Of a stretch of 49,270 nucleotides of DNA, positions 31,148-39,564 are shown one piece after another (position 1 is the first letter of the stretch; the number at the start of each line of letters is the position of its first letter). The notes beneath the pieces were generated by a model. It did no database searches. It saw nothing but the letters and a program-made list of their open reading frames with translations, and was not told where the DNA came from. A program made the position numbers and the translations under genes. The stretch is from positions 1 to 49,270 of the forward strand of contig DHXR01000046.1 of the NCBI GenBank assembly GCA_002413785.1. Direction: 5' to 3'. This stretch comes from Mucilaginibacter sp. UBA5151 (GTDB lineage Bacteria; Bacteroidota; Bacteroidia; Sphingobacteriales; Sphingobacteriaceae).

Positions 31148-33718
31148 ATGTTAAAAAAAGCTTTCCTGTTTTTGATATTTCTGAGTGTTGTTTGCAACGC
31201 CTTTGCGCAGGAACTCCGCTCACCCGAAAGATATTTAGGTTATAAGTTAGGGGAACAGTTTACCCCGCATTACAAAATAGTGGCCTATTTCAGGTATATC
31301 GCCGAAGCTTCAAAAAATGTAAAACTGGTGCAATATGGTATTACCAATGAAGGCAGGCCGCTTATTGCGGTATTTATCGCCTCTGATGAAAACATTGGAA
31401 AGCTTGAAGAAATCAGGCAGAATAATTTGGCCTTAGCAGGTTTAATTAGTAGTGCTGAGCAAGTGGCGGATTTAAGTAGCAGTAGCAGTAGCAGTAAGAG
31501 AAAAATTGGTACTGCAACTGGCACTTCTTCAAACGCTCCTGTCATCTGCTGGTTAAGCTATAACGTGCATGGCAATGAGCCGGCATCAAGCGAGGCCGCA
31601 ATGCAAACTTTGTTTGATATGGTGGACCCCTCAAACACCAGTGCACATGCCTGGCTGAAAAATACGGTTGTGGTGATTGACCCCTGTTTAAACCCCGACG
31701 GGCGTGATCGTTATGTGAATTTTTATAATTCGGTAAGGGGTATAACGCCCGATGCTAACCCCTCATCGCGGGAACATGCTGAACCCTGGCCGGGCGGAAG
31801 GATAAACCATTATTACTTTGACCTTAACCGCGACTGGGCCTGGCAAACGCAAAAAGAAACACAGGCGCGGCTGGCCCTGTATAACCAATGGCTGCCCCAA
31901 ATACATGTGGACTACCACGAACAGGGCTATAACGCCCCCTATTATTTCGCCCCGGCAGCCGAGCCTTTTCATAAAGTGATCACCCCCTGGCAGCGCGGGT
32001 TTCAAACCATCATCGGTAAAAACAATGCGAAATATTTCGATCAGAACGGCTGGCTGTATTTTACCAAACAGGAATTCGACCTGCTTTACCCATCATACGG
32101 CGACACCTATCCCATTTATAACGGCTCCATCGGCATGACCTATGAGCAGGGCGGGATCGGCGCGGGCCTGGCCATTGTAACCCGCAGCGGCGATACCCTG
32201 ACCCTTGCCGACAGGATAGCGCATCATTTGTCAACTGGTTTAAGCACTATCGAAACGGCGTCCGCAAACGCGCAAAAGCTGGTGGAGGAGTTTAAAAAGT
32301 TTTATGAAAACAGCATAACCAAACCGCCCGGTGAATATAAAACCTACATTATACAAAATGACAACAATGATAAAATTGATGCGCTAACCAGGATACTCGA
32401 CAGAAATGGCATAACTTATGGTTTTGGGTTACAGAACAGCGTTACGGGATACAACTATGTAACAGGTAAAACCGAACAATATCATGCTAACGCCAATGAT
32501 CTGGTTATTAATGCCTATCAGCCAAAATCGGTGTTGTTAAACGTATTACTGGAGCCTAAAACTTTTGTAACCGATTCAAACACCTACGATATTACCGCGT
32601 GGTCGTTACCTTACGTTTATGGTTTAACGGCTTATGGCGTAAAAGAATCAATTAAACCATCTGCTTCAACGTTAAATCCGGTGAAGTTACAGCCGCTGGT
32701 TAATACCCATGCTTATGCTTATGCGTCATCATGGCAATCGGTAAACGACGTCAGGTTTTTAGCCGCCTTATTAAAAAAGGGTATTAAGGTAAGATATTCA
32801 GAAAAGCCATTTGAAACAGGGGGTAAAAAATTCACAGCGGGATCGTTATTAATTACCCGGGCCGGGAATGACCGGGCTGATTTTGACCAGATAGTTACCC
32901 AAACCGCGGCGGGCCTTAACAATGAAATCACACCGTTAACATCGGGCTTTGTTGAAAAAGGTGCCGACTTCGGATCGGATGTTATCAAATATATCCACAA
33001 ACCAAGTGTAATGCTGGTGAATGGCGATGGCGTTTCGGCTGAAGCAATGGGTGAGGTTTGGCACTTCTTTGAACAGCAAATAAATTATCCTGTAACCCTG
33101 GTGAGGTACAAGGACCTTGAAAAAATACGCCTGAGCGATTTTGATGTAGCTATATTCCCTGACGGTATTTACGGGGATTTCCCTTCGGATAAGCTGCAAA
33201 ACTGGGTGCGCGATGGGGGAAAACTGATAGTTCTTCAAAACGCGGTTGCGCAGCTGGTGGATAAAAAGGGGTTTAGTATCAAAAAGAAAGAAGAAAAAAA
33301 GGACGACAAAACTGATGATAAAACCAAACCGCCTGTTCCGGTAAAGTTATACGGTGACCGCGAACGTGACGCCCTGCGGACAAATGTTCCCGGCGCTATT
33401 TATAAAATAAACCTTGATAACAGTCACCCGCTCGGCTTTGGTTTGCCTGCCTGGTATTATTCACTGAAATTAAGTGATGATATTTACGACTTTTTAGGAG
33501 ACGACGGCTGGAACACAGGCACCGTTAAAAAGGATGCTTACGTTTCGGGCTTCGTAGGGCAGAAAAGCAAAGAAAAAATTAAAGATGGTATGCTGCTTGG
33601 TGTGCAATCCATGGGCCACGGCACGGTAGTTTATATCGTAGATGACCCTATCTTCCGCGGCTTTTGGGAGAACGGGAAGTTGCTGTTTGGCAATGCGGTG
33701 TTTATGGTGGGGGAGTAG
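31148..33718 (+). CDS. secreted M14-family zinc carboxypeptidase-like peptidase
   Basis: An 856-residue secreted protein (signal peptide about 1-20, NAFAQ). M14 zinc ligands His141 and Glu144 in NVHGNEPASSEA, the NPDGRDRY substrate-binding segment (181-188) and a third ligand, probably His256, in VDYHEQGYNAPYYF. After the catalytic domain comes a long C-terminal half ending in a class I amidotransferase-like fold (DVAIFPDGIYGDFP) interrupted by a lysine-rich insert KKKEEKKDDKTDDKTKP. A run of seven serines (110-116) is coded by an agtagc microsatellite. Periplasmic peptide degradation is likely. Confidence 0.9.
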   Translation: MLKKAFLFLIFLSVVCNAFAQELRSPERYLGYKLGEQFTPHYKIVAYFRYIAEASKNVKLVQYGITNEGRPLIAVFIASDENIGKLEEIRQNNLALAGLISSAEQVADLSSSSSSSKRKIGTATGTSSNAPVICWLSYNVHGNEPASSEAAMQTLFDMVDPSNTSAHAWLKNTVVVIDPCLNPDGRDRYVNFYNSVRGITPDANPSSREHAEPWPGGRINHYYFDLNRDWAWQTQKETQARLALYNQWLPQIHVDYHEQGYNAPYYFAPAAEPFHKVITPWQRGFQTIIGKNNAKYFDQNGWLYFTKQEFDLLYPSYGDTYPIYNGSIGMTYEQGGIGAGLAIVTRSGDTLTLADRIAHHLSTGLSTIETASANAQKLVEEFKKFYENSITKPPGEYKTYIIQNDNNDKIDALTRILDRNGITYGFGLQNSVTGYNYVTGKTEQYHANANDLVINAYQPKSVLLNVLLEPKTFVTDSNTYDITAWSLPYVYGLTAYGVKESIKPSASTLNPVKLQPLVNTHAYAYASSWQSVNDVRFLAALLKKGIKVRYSEKPFETGGKKFTAGSLLITRAGNDRADFDQIVTQTAAGLNNEITPLTSGFVEKGADFGSDVIKYIHKPSVMLVNGDGVSAEAMGEVWHFFEQQINYPVTLVRYKDLEKIRLSDFDVAIFPDGIYGDFPSDKLQNWVRDGGKLIVLQNAVAQLVDKKGFSIKKKEEKKDDKTDDKTKPPVPVKLYGDRERDALRTNVPGAIYKINLDNSHPLGFGLPAWYYSLKLSDDIYDFLGDDGWNTGTVKKDAYVSGFVGQKSKEKIKDGMLLGVQSMGHGTVVYIVDDPIFRGFWENGKLLFGNAVFMVGE

Positions 33719-34060
33719 CGCCTCACCCCAACCCCTCCCCAAAGGAGAGGGGCTTTTAGAACCATGATAGAAAGCAGCCAGCATACGCGGAATTATTTCA
33801 CCCTTTCAGGGCTATGAATTTCATCGTCATATAAACACAGGGCGCAGCCCTGTGTTGGCATATTATGCCCTTTCAGGGCTATAGAAGGTGAATTCAAGTC
33901 CTGAAAGGACGTAATATGACAGCGACGGGTGTAGCCCGTCGGGGTAATATGACAGCGACGGGTATAGCCCGTCGGGGGTAATCGTCCGGTAATGTCGGGT
34001 AATCGTCGGACGTAATATGATAGCGACAGGCATAGCCCATCGGACACATCGGACTGTGGA
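33719..34060. repeat. cluster of palindromic REP units (GTAATATGACAGCGACGGGT type)
   Basis: The 468-bp gap after the M14 gene has no coding frame. It opens with an ACCCCTCCCC...GGAGAGGGGC hairpin, then GCCCTTTCAGGGC twice (33810s and 33869s), ACACAGGGC-GCA-GCCCTGTGT, and TCCTGAAAGGA. Three copies of a roughly 33-bp unit follow, starting GTAATATGACAGCGACGGGT at 33911, 33944 and, diverged, 34012; each contains CGACGGG...CCCGTCG. A smaller GTAATCGTC/GTAATGTCG series lies between copies 2 and 3. The 126 bases before the DUF4403 gene show nothing more. Confidence 0.88.
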
Positions 34061-34186
34061 AAATTCGGTTTTTTTATGTGCGTTGCGAATAATATAAGCT
34101 AAAAAAAACCGAAACCTTTGTTATTTTTACAGCCATAAAACCTGCGCGGCTTTTGCCTGAAACACAGGTTAATTTCCCCTATAAAA

Positions 34187-35593
34187 ATGAAACTAAACCC
34201 CAAACATTATTTCGCAGCATTTATATTGCTATGTTCGTTTTATTCCTGTTCAACCCTGAAGCCGCTTGCACCGGTTGCCACCGAGGCTGATATCCCGGCA
34301 TTAGTTCAGCCGGTTTCAAATGTGGAGGTGCCGGTTACGGTCGACCTGAAAACATATTTTGTACAGGCCGAAAACTCGGTGCCCAATAAATTTTCGGGTA
34401 GCCAGCAGCCCTGCGAAGGGTTAAGCTATGCTTATACTTTTACACGTACCCCATTTGCCATAACCGGCAACAATAATGTGGTGAACCTGAAATTTACCGG
34501 GAGCTATGGCTTCTCGGCATCGTATTGCGCCAAGTGCACTACGCTTTTAGGTTCGGGGCCGCAATGTATCGTACCCACCGTATCTGCACAATGCGGGGTT
34601 GGCGATGAGCCGCCGAGACGGATGGAGATCTCCTACCAGTCCACTATTAATGTAACGCCCGATTTTCATCTGCAATCAAAAACAATATTGTTCCCGGCGC
34701 CGAAACCTATCGACCGCTGCAACATATTTATGGGGAACATTGACGTTACCGACAGGCTGATCAAATATATCAGCGGTCCGCTGAACGATTTGGGAAAACA
34801 GGTCGATGCCAAAATTGCCGCTTACAATATTAAACCAATGATTGATCAGATATGGAACAACATCGCCACTGAAACCAAGGTCGGCGACGTGGGCTATGTT
34901 TCTGTTAATCCGCTGTCGGTGCGTTTAAGCAGTTTTAGCTTAAACGGCTCCCTGCTTACTTTTTCTGTTGGCTTGTCTGCAAAACCGGTTGTAACTACGG
35001 TAAGTTCCCCGCCGCCGCCAAAACAAGTGCCAAATTTAACCACTTATGTGCCCGCAAAAGGCTTTAATGTTTACCTGGATTTGTTAGAGAATTACGACCA
35101 TCTCAGCAAAATGATAAACCAGCAGATTGACGGCATGAATGCCGAAGTTGCCGGGAACCAGTTTATTGTTGATGATACCAAAGTTTGTGGTATTGGCAAA
35201 CAGATAGCGATGCAGGTTAATTTCAAAGGCACAAATACCGGTACAATTTACCTGGTTGGCACACCGGTTTATAACCAGGTGACGCACGAAATATCATTCC
35301 CCGACCTGAGTTTCGACCTGCAAACCAAAGCCTGGATGCTTAAAGTTGCCAAATGGATGTTCAATGGTAAAATAGCAGATATGTTGCGCCAGCGGGCCAC
35401 CTACAACCTCGGCAAATTTATAGGCGACAGTAAAACCCGCATACAAAGCGAACTGAGCCGCGACCTCGGCAATGGTATCCGCTCGGAAGTAACTATACAC
35501 GACCTGGATATCCAGGCGATCTATCCAACCAGCGAGAAACTGATCATCCGCACCTTGTCCAACGGGCAACTTAAGGTGAAGGTGGTGATGTAG
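34187..35593 (+). CDS. DUF4403 lipoprotein
   Basis: A 468-residue lipoprotein with Cys at about 21 (LLCSFYSC). The body resembles DUF4403, a long beta-rich family with possible lipid-transport (TULIP-like) folds. Typical are the internal AENSVPNKF...CEGLSYAYTFTRTPF block, an LNDLGKQVDAKIAAY helix, and a second lobe beginning FNVYLDLLENYDHLSKMINQ. Two extra cysteine pairs (about 117-145) could be disulphides. Envelope role likely; substrate unknown. It lies 24 bases before gluQ and may be cotranscribed. Confidence 0.82.
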   Translation: MKLNPKHYFAAFILLCSFYSCSTLKPLAPVATEADIPALVQPVSNVEVPVTVDLKTYFVQAENSVPNKFSGSQQPCEGLSYAYTFTRTPFAITGNNNVVNLKFTGSYGFSASYCAKCTTLLGSGPQCIVPTVSAQCGVGDEPPRRMEISYQSTINVTPDFHLQSKTILFPAPKPIDRCNIFMGNIDVTDRLIKYISGPLNDLGKQVDAKIAAYNIKPMIDQIWNNIATETKVGDVGYVSVNPLSVRLSSFSLNGSLLTFSVGLSAKPVVTTVSSPPPPKQVPNLTTYVPAKGFNVYLDLLENYDHLSKMINQQIDGMNAEVAGNQFIVDDTKVCGIGKQIAMQVNFKGTNTGTIYLVGTPVYNQVTHEISFPDLSFDLQTKAWMLKVAKWMFNGKIADMLRQRATYNLGKFIGDSKTRIQSELSRDLGNGIRSEVTIHDLDIQAIYPTSEKLIIRTLSNGQLKVKVVM

Positions 35594-35617
35594 GGACTTG
35601 CAAAATTTAATCCGGGG

Positions 35618-36496
35618 ATGTCACTTATTAACCCATACAACAAAACCCGCCTTGCCCCAACCCCAAGTGGCTTTTTGCACCCGGGCAATGTACTGTCGTT
35701 TGCTATAACCGCCGTGCTGGCCCGGAAAACGGGAGCTAAAATATTGCTGAGGGTTGACGACCTTGACCAGGCGCGGGTAAATAAGCTGTATGTACAGGAT
35801 ATTTTTGACACACTGAATTTTCTGGATATTCCCTGGGATGAAGGCCCGCGTAATGTTAATGAATTTGAAGACAGCTATTCACAAAAGCACAGGATGGCTT
35901 TGTATAATGAGGCGCTTCAGCGCCTGGCTGATGAAGAAAAAGTATTTGCCTGTACTTGTTCACGCAGTCAATTGCAGAATTATCATTCCTGCAACTGCTT
36001 TAACGAAAAAATTCCCTTAGATACCAAAAATGCAAGCTGGCGGCTGATTACTAACAATCATCCGGAGTTGGAAGTAAAAAGTTATCCGGGTAAAACCATC
36101 CGCACCTTTTTACCTGCTGATATGAAGAATTTCATAGTAAAAAAGAAGGATGGTTTTCCGGCATACCAGCTTACCTCGGTTGTTGACGATCTTTTTTATG
36201 GTGTTGATCTGATAGTGCGTGGCGAAGACCTTTGGCCCTCTACACTTGCGCAACATGTACTGGCATCAGCGCTTGGGGGAAATAATTTTAACGATATTAC
36301 CTTTTATCATCATCAGCTGCTGATGGACGCAGAAGGAAAAAAGCTTTCAAAATCTGCCGGTGCATTATCCATAAAATACCTCCGCGAAAGCGGGAAGACT
36401 CCTGCAGACATCTTTGGATTTATTGCTGCAATGGCGGGGATTGAAGAAACTGCGGATAACTGGGAGCAGCTTGCAATGGCTGTCATTAAATTTTGA
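35618..36496 (+). CDS. gluQ: glutamyl-Q tRNA(Asp) synthetase-like protein
   Basis: A 292-residue truncated GluRS with catalytic core only and no anticodon-binding domain, the hallmark of GluQ-RS (YadB). RLAPTPSGFLHPGN (11-24) is the HIGH region, KKLSKSAG (about 246) the KMSKS loop, and Cys112, Cys114, Cys125 and Cys127 (CTCS...CNC) a zinc site. GluQ-RS attaches glutamate to queuosine at position 34 of tRNA-Asp (anticodon QUC). It abuts a decayed methyltransferase gene. The specific substrate is a family inference. Confidence 0.87.
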   Translation: MSLINPYNKTRLAPTPSGFLHPGNVLSFAITAVLARKTGAKILLRVDDLDQARVNKLYVQDIFDTLNFLDIPWDEGPRNVNEFEDSYSQKHRMALYNEALQRLADEEKVFACTCSRSQLQNYHSCNCFNEKIPLDTKNASWRLITNNHPELEVKSYPGKTIRTFLPADMKNFIVKKKDGFPAYQLTSVVDDLFYGVDLIVRGEDLWPSTLAQHVLASALGGNNFNDITFYHHQLLMDAEGKKLSKSAGALSIKYLRESGKTPADIFGFIAAMAGIEETADNWEQLAMAVIKF

Positions 36497-36536
36497 ACAA
36501 AGCCTTATATTTATTTGCACCTTTAAATCAGCCGCC

Positions 36537-37009
36537 TTAATTGTTCAATATCGCCGGGCGATAAGATGATTTCAGGTCTTCAATACTTACCCCGTAATTA
36601 CCGCGGTATTCAGACCCATCGGCTAAAGATGCGCCATAAGGGCCAACGGATGCTGCAATTAGTGGTTTTACCTTCCTGGATAATACTTTCATAGCCTCCT
36701 CACGCGCCCCGAAGGCCAGGCGCATACTTAATTGCATCAGTTCAACAGCTTGTTCACCAGTATAGCCATGCTTTGCAAAACCTTCAAAACTGGCCTGGTA
36801 ACTGGCTGTGTAATAACATCTGCGCCGGCTATCAAATAATCGTAATGCACCTGCTTTATCAATTCAGGGTCTTTGGTCAATAATTTAGCCGACCATAGGG
36901 TATGATTAAGATCAGCGCCCCTTGATTCCAATTCAGTAGCCATTGCGCCATCCAGAATAACAAATCCCTTTTCCTGAATAAACGGGTCAAATATGTTTTT
37001 CATTTGCAT
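36537..37009 (-). pseudogene. homocysteine S-methyltransferase remnant, frameshifted and truncated
   Basis: The N-terminal part reads MQMKNIFDPFIQEKGFVILDGAMATELESRG... to AGADVIT, a clear homocysteine S-methyltransferase (MmuM-like) start. Near 36805-36812 one base is missing: after VIT the frame goes astray, while the other frame continues correctly as TASYQASFEGFAKHGYTGEQA...VGPYGASLADGSEYRGNYGV. The product then stops at RPAILNN, about half the normal 300 residues, so the C-terminal zinc-binding Gly-Gly-Cys-Cys region is gone too. The stop falls 40 bases from gluQ. Two independent lesions make a working enzyme unlikely. Confidence 0.88.
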
Positions 37010-37086
37010 AAATCAGGCGGTAAGTTAGCAATTGTATTTTTTGCGAATAAAAAAGCCAGGCACTATTTCCAATTTTTACTACCTTT

Positions 37087-37300
37087 AACGTGAGTTCGAT
37101 GTAAGAAAAAGCTTTGCCCCATCGGGGCTACCGCTTTGTAGCGCATCATTCAAACGTTATTTTTGCCACGTCAGTGGCTACCCTTCGCGAATTGGGTAGC
37201 CACTGACGTGGCAATTATCTTTGTTATTTGGTTTCTACAAAGCGGTAGCCCCGATGGGGCATATTGCAATGGTATCCAATTCTTATCCCGAACTCACGTT
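37087..37300. mobile_element. 214-bp MITE with 6-bp target duplication
   Basis: Terminal inverted repeats AACGTGAGTTCG (37087-37098) and CGAACTCACGTT (37289-37300), extending imperfectly to about 20 bp through GTAAGAA/TTCTTAT. The direct repeat ACCTTT flanks both ends exactly (37081-37086 and 37301-37306). Inside are arms 37116-37141 and 37235-37260 (GCCCCATCGGGGCTACCGC... and its complement) and an inner pair around TTCGCGAA. No coding capacity. The core architecture equals that of 9490-9638. It must be moved by a transposase encoded elsewhere. Confidence 0.88.
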
Positions 37301-37339
37301 ACCTTTAGCATACCACCCTGATTATAAAACTTATTTCAA

Positions 37340-38803
37340 ATGAGCGCTTCCTTAATTCTCTATATTATACTGGCTTATTTCGGCCTGTTAATGCTGATTG
37401 CCCGCTTAACCTCAAGGCATAACAAGGATACCAGTTTTTTCGATGGCGATAAGTCTTCCCCCTGGTTTTTGGTAGCCTTTGGGATGATCGGTTCCGGCAT
37501 CTCGGCGGTTTCCCTGGTTTCCATTCCCGGCAATGTAGGGAATAACAACCTGTACTATTTTCAATTTATCCTGGGCACCATAGTGGGCTACTTGTTTATC
37601 GCATTTGTGCTCACGCCTATTTATTATAAGCTAAAACTGGTCTCTATTTATACTTACCTCAATATCCGTTTTGGCAATGTCACCTATAAAACCGGGTCTC
37701 TGTTTTTTTTGGTGTCCCAGAGTTTCGGGGCGGCGCTCAGGTTGCTTTTATCCATTAAAATTCTGCAATACGCATTTTTTGATAGCCTGCACATCCCGTA
37801 TTTTTTAACCATCATTATTGTACTGGTGCTCATCTGGCTCTATACCAATAAATCTGGCATCAAAACCATTGTATGGACGGATGCCCTGCAATCCCTGTTT
37901 TTGATCACCGTAATGGTGGTTTCCATTATTGTTATTAAAAACTCACTTGGCTTATCCCTTGGCGGGATGGTCAGCACCATAGCACATCATCCATACACAA
38001 AGCTGTTTGACTGGGACATGCATTCAGGTTCCAATTTTTTTAAACAGTTTATTTCTGGCTTGTTAATTACTGTTGCGCTGGTTGGTCTGGACCAAAGCAT
38101 GATGCAAAAAACACTGACCATTAACAATGTGAAGGGTGCAAAAAGAAACGTTTTGGCTTTTAGTTTTTTTATAGCGGGCGCCCAAACTTTGTTTTTAGGG
38201 TTAGGGATCTTACTCTACATTTTTGTGGAAAGGCATGGCATAAAACTCCAAACTAAAAACGGCCAGATCGTAAATACCGACGGGTTGTATCCATTTTTAA
38301 CCCTGCATTATTTGGGTAAAATTGGCGCCGTGGCATTTTTCATAGGCGTAATCGCTTCTACTTTTGCGAGTATTGACGCTTGTATTGCTGCCTTAACTAC
38401 CGCTTTCAGCTACGATTTTATGGATATTGAAAGCAAACCCCACGAGTTGAAAAAGAAAATAAAAAACCGGGTATTGCTGGGGGTCAACGTAGTGATGTTT
38501 TTTATCGTGATGGCTTTCTGGAGTAGCCAGGGTGCTATTATCAATACCATTTTTAAAATTGCCGGCTATACTTACGGGCCTATTTTAGGCTTATATTTAA
38601 CCGGCTTATTTTCAAAGATCAGGTTAAATGAAAAATTTGTGCCCCTGGCCTGTGTCGGTGCGGCGCTGCTTACCTGGCTTTTGAATACGGTATTCATCAA
38701 TGTATATAAATTTGATTTCGGATTTATGAACATCCTGGTAAATGCTTTACTTACTGTTTTATTTTTGGTATTGATAAAAAAGAAAGAACATGCCGTCCAA
38801 TAA
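37340..38803 (+). CDS. sodium:solute symporter (SSS family)
   Basis: A 487-residue transporter with about 13 membrane segments. The SSS opening is visible: an N-terminal helix (ILAYFGLLMLIARLTS), then WFLVAFGMIGSGISAVSLVSIPG (about 47-69), YYKLKLVSIYTYLNIRFG (about 92-110), and GLDQSMMQKTLTINNVKGAKRN in the conserved intracellular loop (about 253-275). Members import sugars, nucleosides or sialic acid with sodium. Its start lies 34 bases after the MITE, which could affect its promoter. Its end overlaps the GNAT gene by 14 bases. Substrate not determinable. Confidence 0.9.
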   Translation: MSASLILYIILAYFGLLMLIARLTSRHNKDTSFFDGDKSSPWFLVAFGMIGSGISAVSLVSIPGNVGNNNLYYFQFILGTIVGYLFIAFVLTPIYYKLKLVSIYTYLNIRFGNVTYKTGSLFFLVSQSFGAALRLLLSIKILQYAFFDSLHIPYFLTIIIVLVLIWLYTNKSGIKTIVWTDALQSLFLITVMVVSIIVIKNSLGLSLGGMVSTIAHHPYTKLFDWDMHSGSNFFKQFISGLLITVALVGLDQSMMQKTLTINNVKGAKRNVLAFSFFIAGAQTLFLGLGILLYIFVERHGIKLQTKNGQIVNTDGLYPFLTLHYLGKIGAVAFFIGVIASTFASIDACIAALTTAFSYDFMDIESKPHELKKKIKNRVLLGVNVVMFFIVMAFWSSQGAIINTIFKIAGYTYGPILGLYLTGLFSKIRLNEKFVPLACVGAALLTWLLNTVFINVYKFDFGFMNILVNALLTVLFLVLIKKKEHAVQ

Positions 38804-39293
38804 CAAAACTGTTAACATAGAACTCACAGCAAACCCGGATGATTTTGCTTTTTGCGCGAAGCTGATGGCCGGAACAGATCCCTGGATAACACTTGGAATG
38901 GATGAGGGGGCTTGTTTAAAGGCTTTTGAAGGTTCATTCAGGGAAGTATTTGTCCTGAAAAACGAAAAGGAAATAATGGGTTTTGTTATTATGCAACCGC
39001 TGGGGACTTTTAAAGGGTATATTCAAACCATTGCCATTAGCGAAGCTTACCGGGGGGCGGGATATGGCACCCAATTACTGCAATTTTGCGGGGACAGGAT
39101 ATTAACCTATTCTCCTAATATTTTTATCTGCGTCAGTTCGTTTAATCATGGAGCCATCCAGCTTTATACTAAATTTGGCTTTGAACTGGTAGGCGAACTG
39201 AAAGATTTTGTTAAAAAAGGATTTACCGAATTGCTGCTCCGAAAAACAGTCGGGCCGGTTGTTGGTTATAATGTGGCCTCTGCCAAAACATAA
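38790..39293 (+). CDS. GNAT family N-acetyltransferase
   Basis: A 167-residue acetyltransferase. The acetyl-CoA loop is RGAGYGTQLLQF (88-99), preceded by the strand IQTIAISEAY; the C-terminal part ends in the usual AIQLYTKFGFELVGEL (about 130-145). The start ATG at 38790 lies inside the symporter gene (14-base overlap), so translation is coupled. Acceptor unknown; the coupling suggests a metabolite brought in by the symporter, but that is only inference. Confidence 0.9.
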   Translation: MPSNNKTVNIELTANPDDFAFCAKLMAGTDPWITLGMDEGACLKAFEGSFREVFVLKNEKEIMGFVIMQPLGTFKGYIQTIAISEAYRGAGYGTQLLQFCGDRILTYSPNIFICVSSFNHGAIQLYTKFGFELVGELKDFVKKGFTELLLRKTVGPVVGYNVASAKT

Positions 39294-39302
39294 AAAAGTT
39301 GT

Positions 39303-39452
39303 ATGGGATGTCCGTTTAAAGATACCTGTATTGGCGATAAACAAGAGATGGCCATAAGCGTTATGAAAAAGCGCCAGAGTACGGTAGAGCCCGTGATCGG
39401 GTCGCTTGTTGGCAATCATGGAATGAAACACAAATGGTGTTGGGAAAAATAA
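39303..39452 (+). pseudogene. scrap of IS1182-type transposase
   Basis: A 49-codon frame whose pieces resemble IS1182-family (DDE) transposases: the GCPFKDTCIG cysteine motif and, after a gap, MKKRQSTVEPVIGSLVGNHGM, which is the STVEP segment carrying the last acidic catalytic residue. The catalytic core between them and the C-terminal end are missing. I see no inverted terminal repeats around it. It is a relic left by a deleted insertion sequence. Confidence 0.65.
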
Positions 39453-39564
39453 AAGAATATTTATACGGATAAACTTAAAAAATTTGAGGCTCCCGCCAAC
39501 CCGCGGATGAATTTTAAAAACAAATTCCTAATTTAGACGGTTTCAGAACCAATATACATTACCA

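Noticed and set aside
36537..36737. Separate 66-residue protein
   Set aside because: It is the second half of the frameshifted homocysteine methyltransferase.
37087..37300. Small RNA gene within the palindromic element
   Set aside because: Strong folding is explained by mobile-element palindromes with terminal repeats and target duplication; no promoter is seen.
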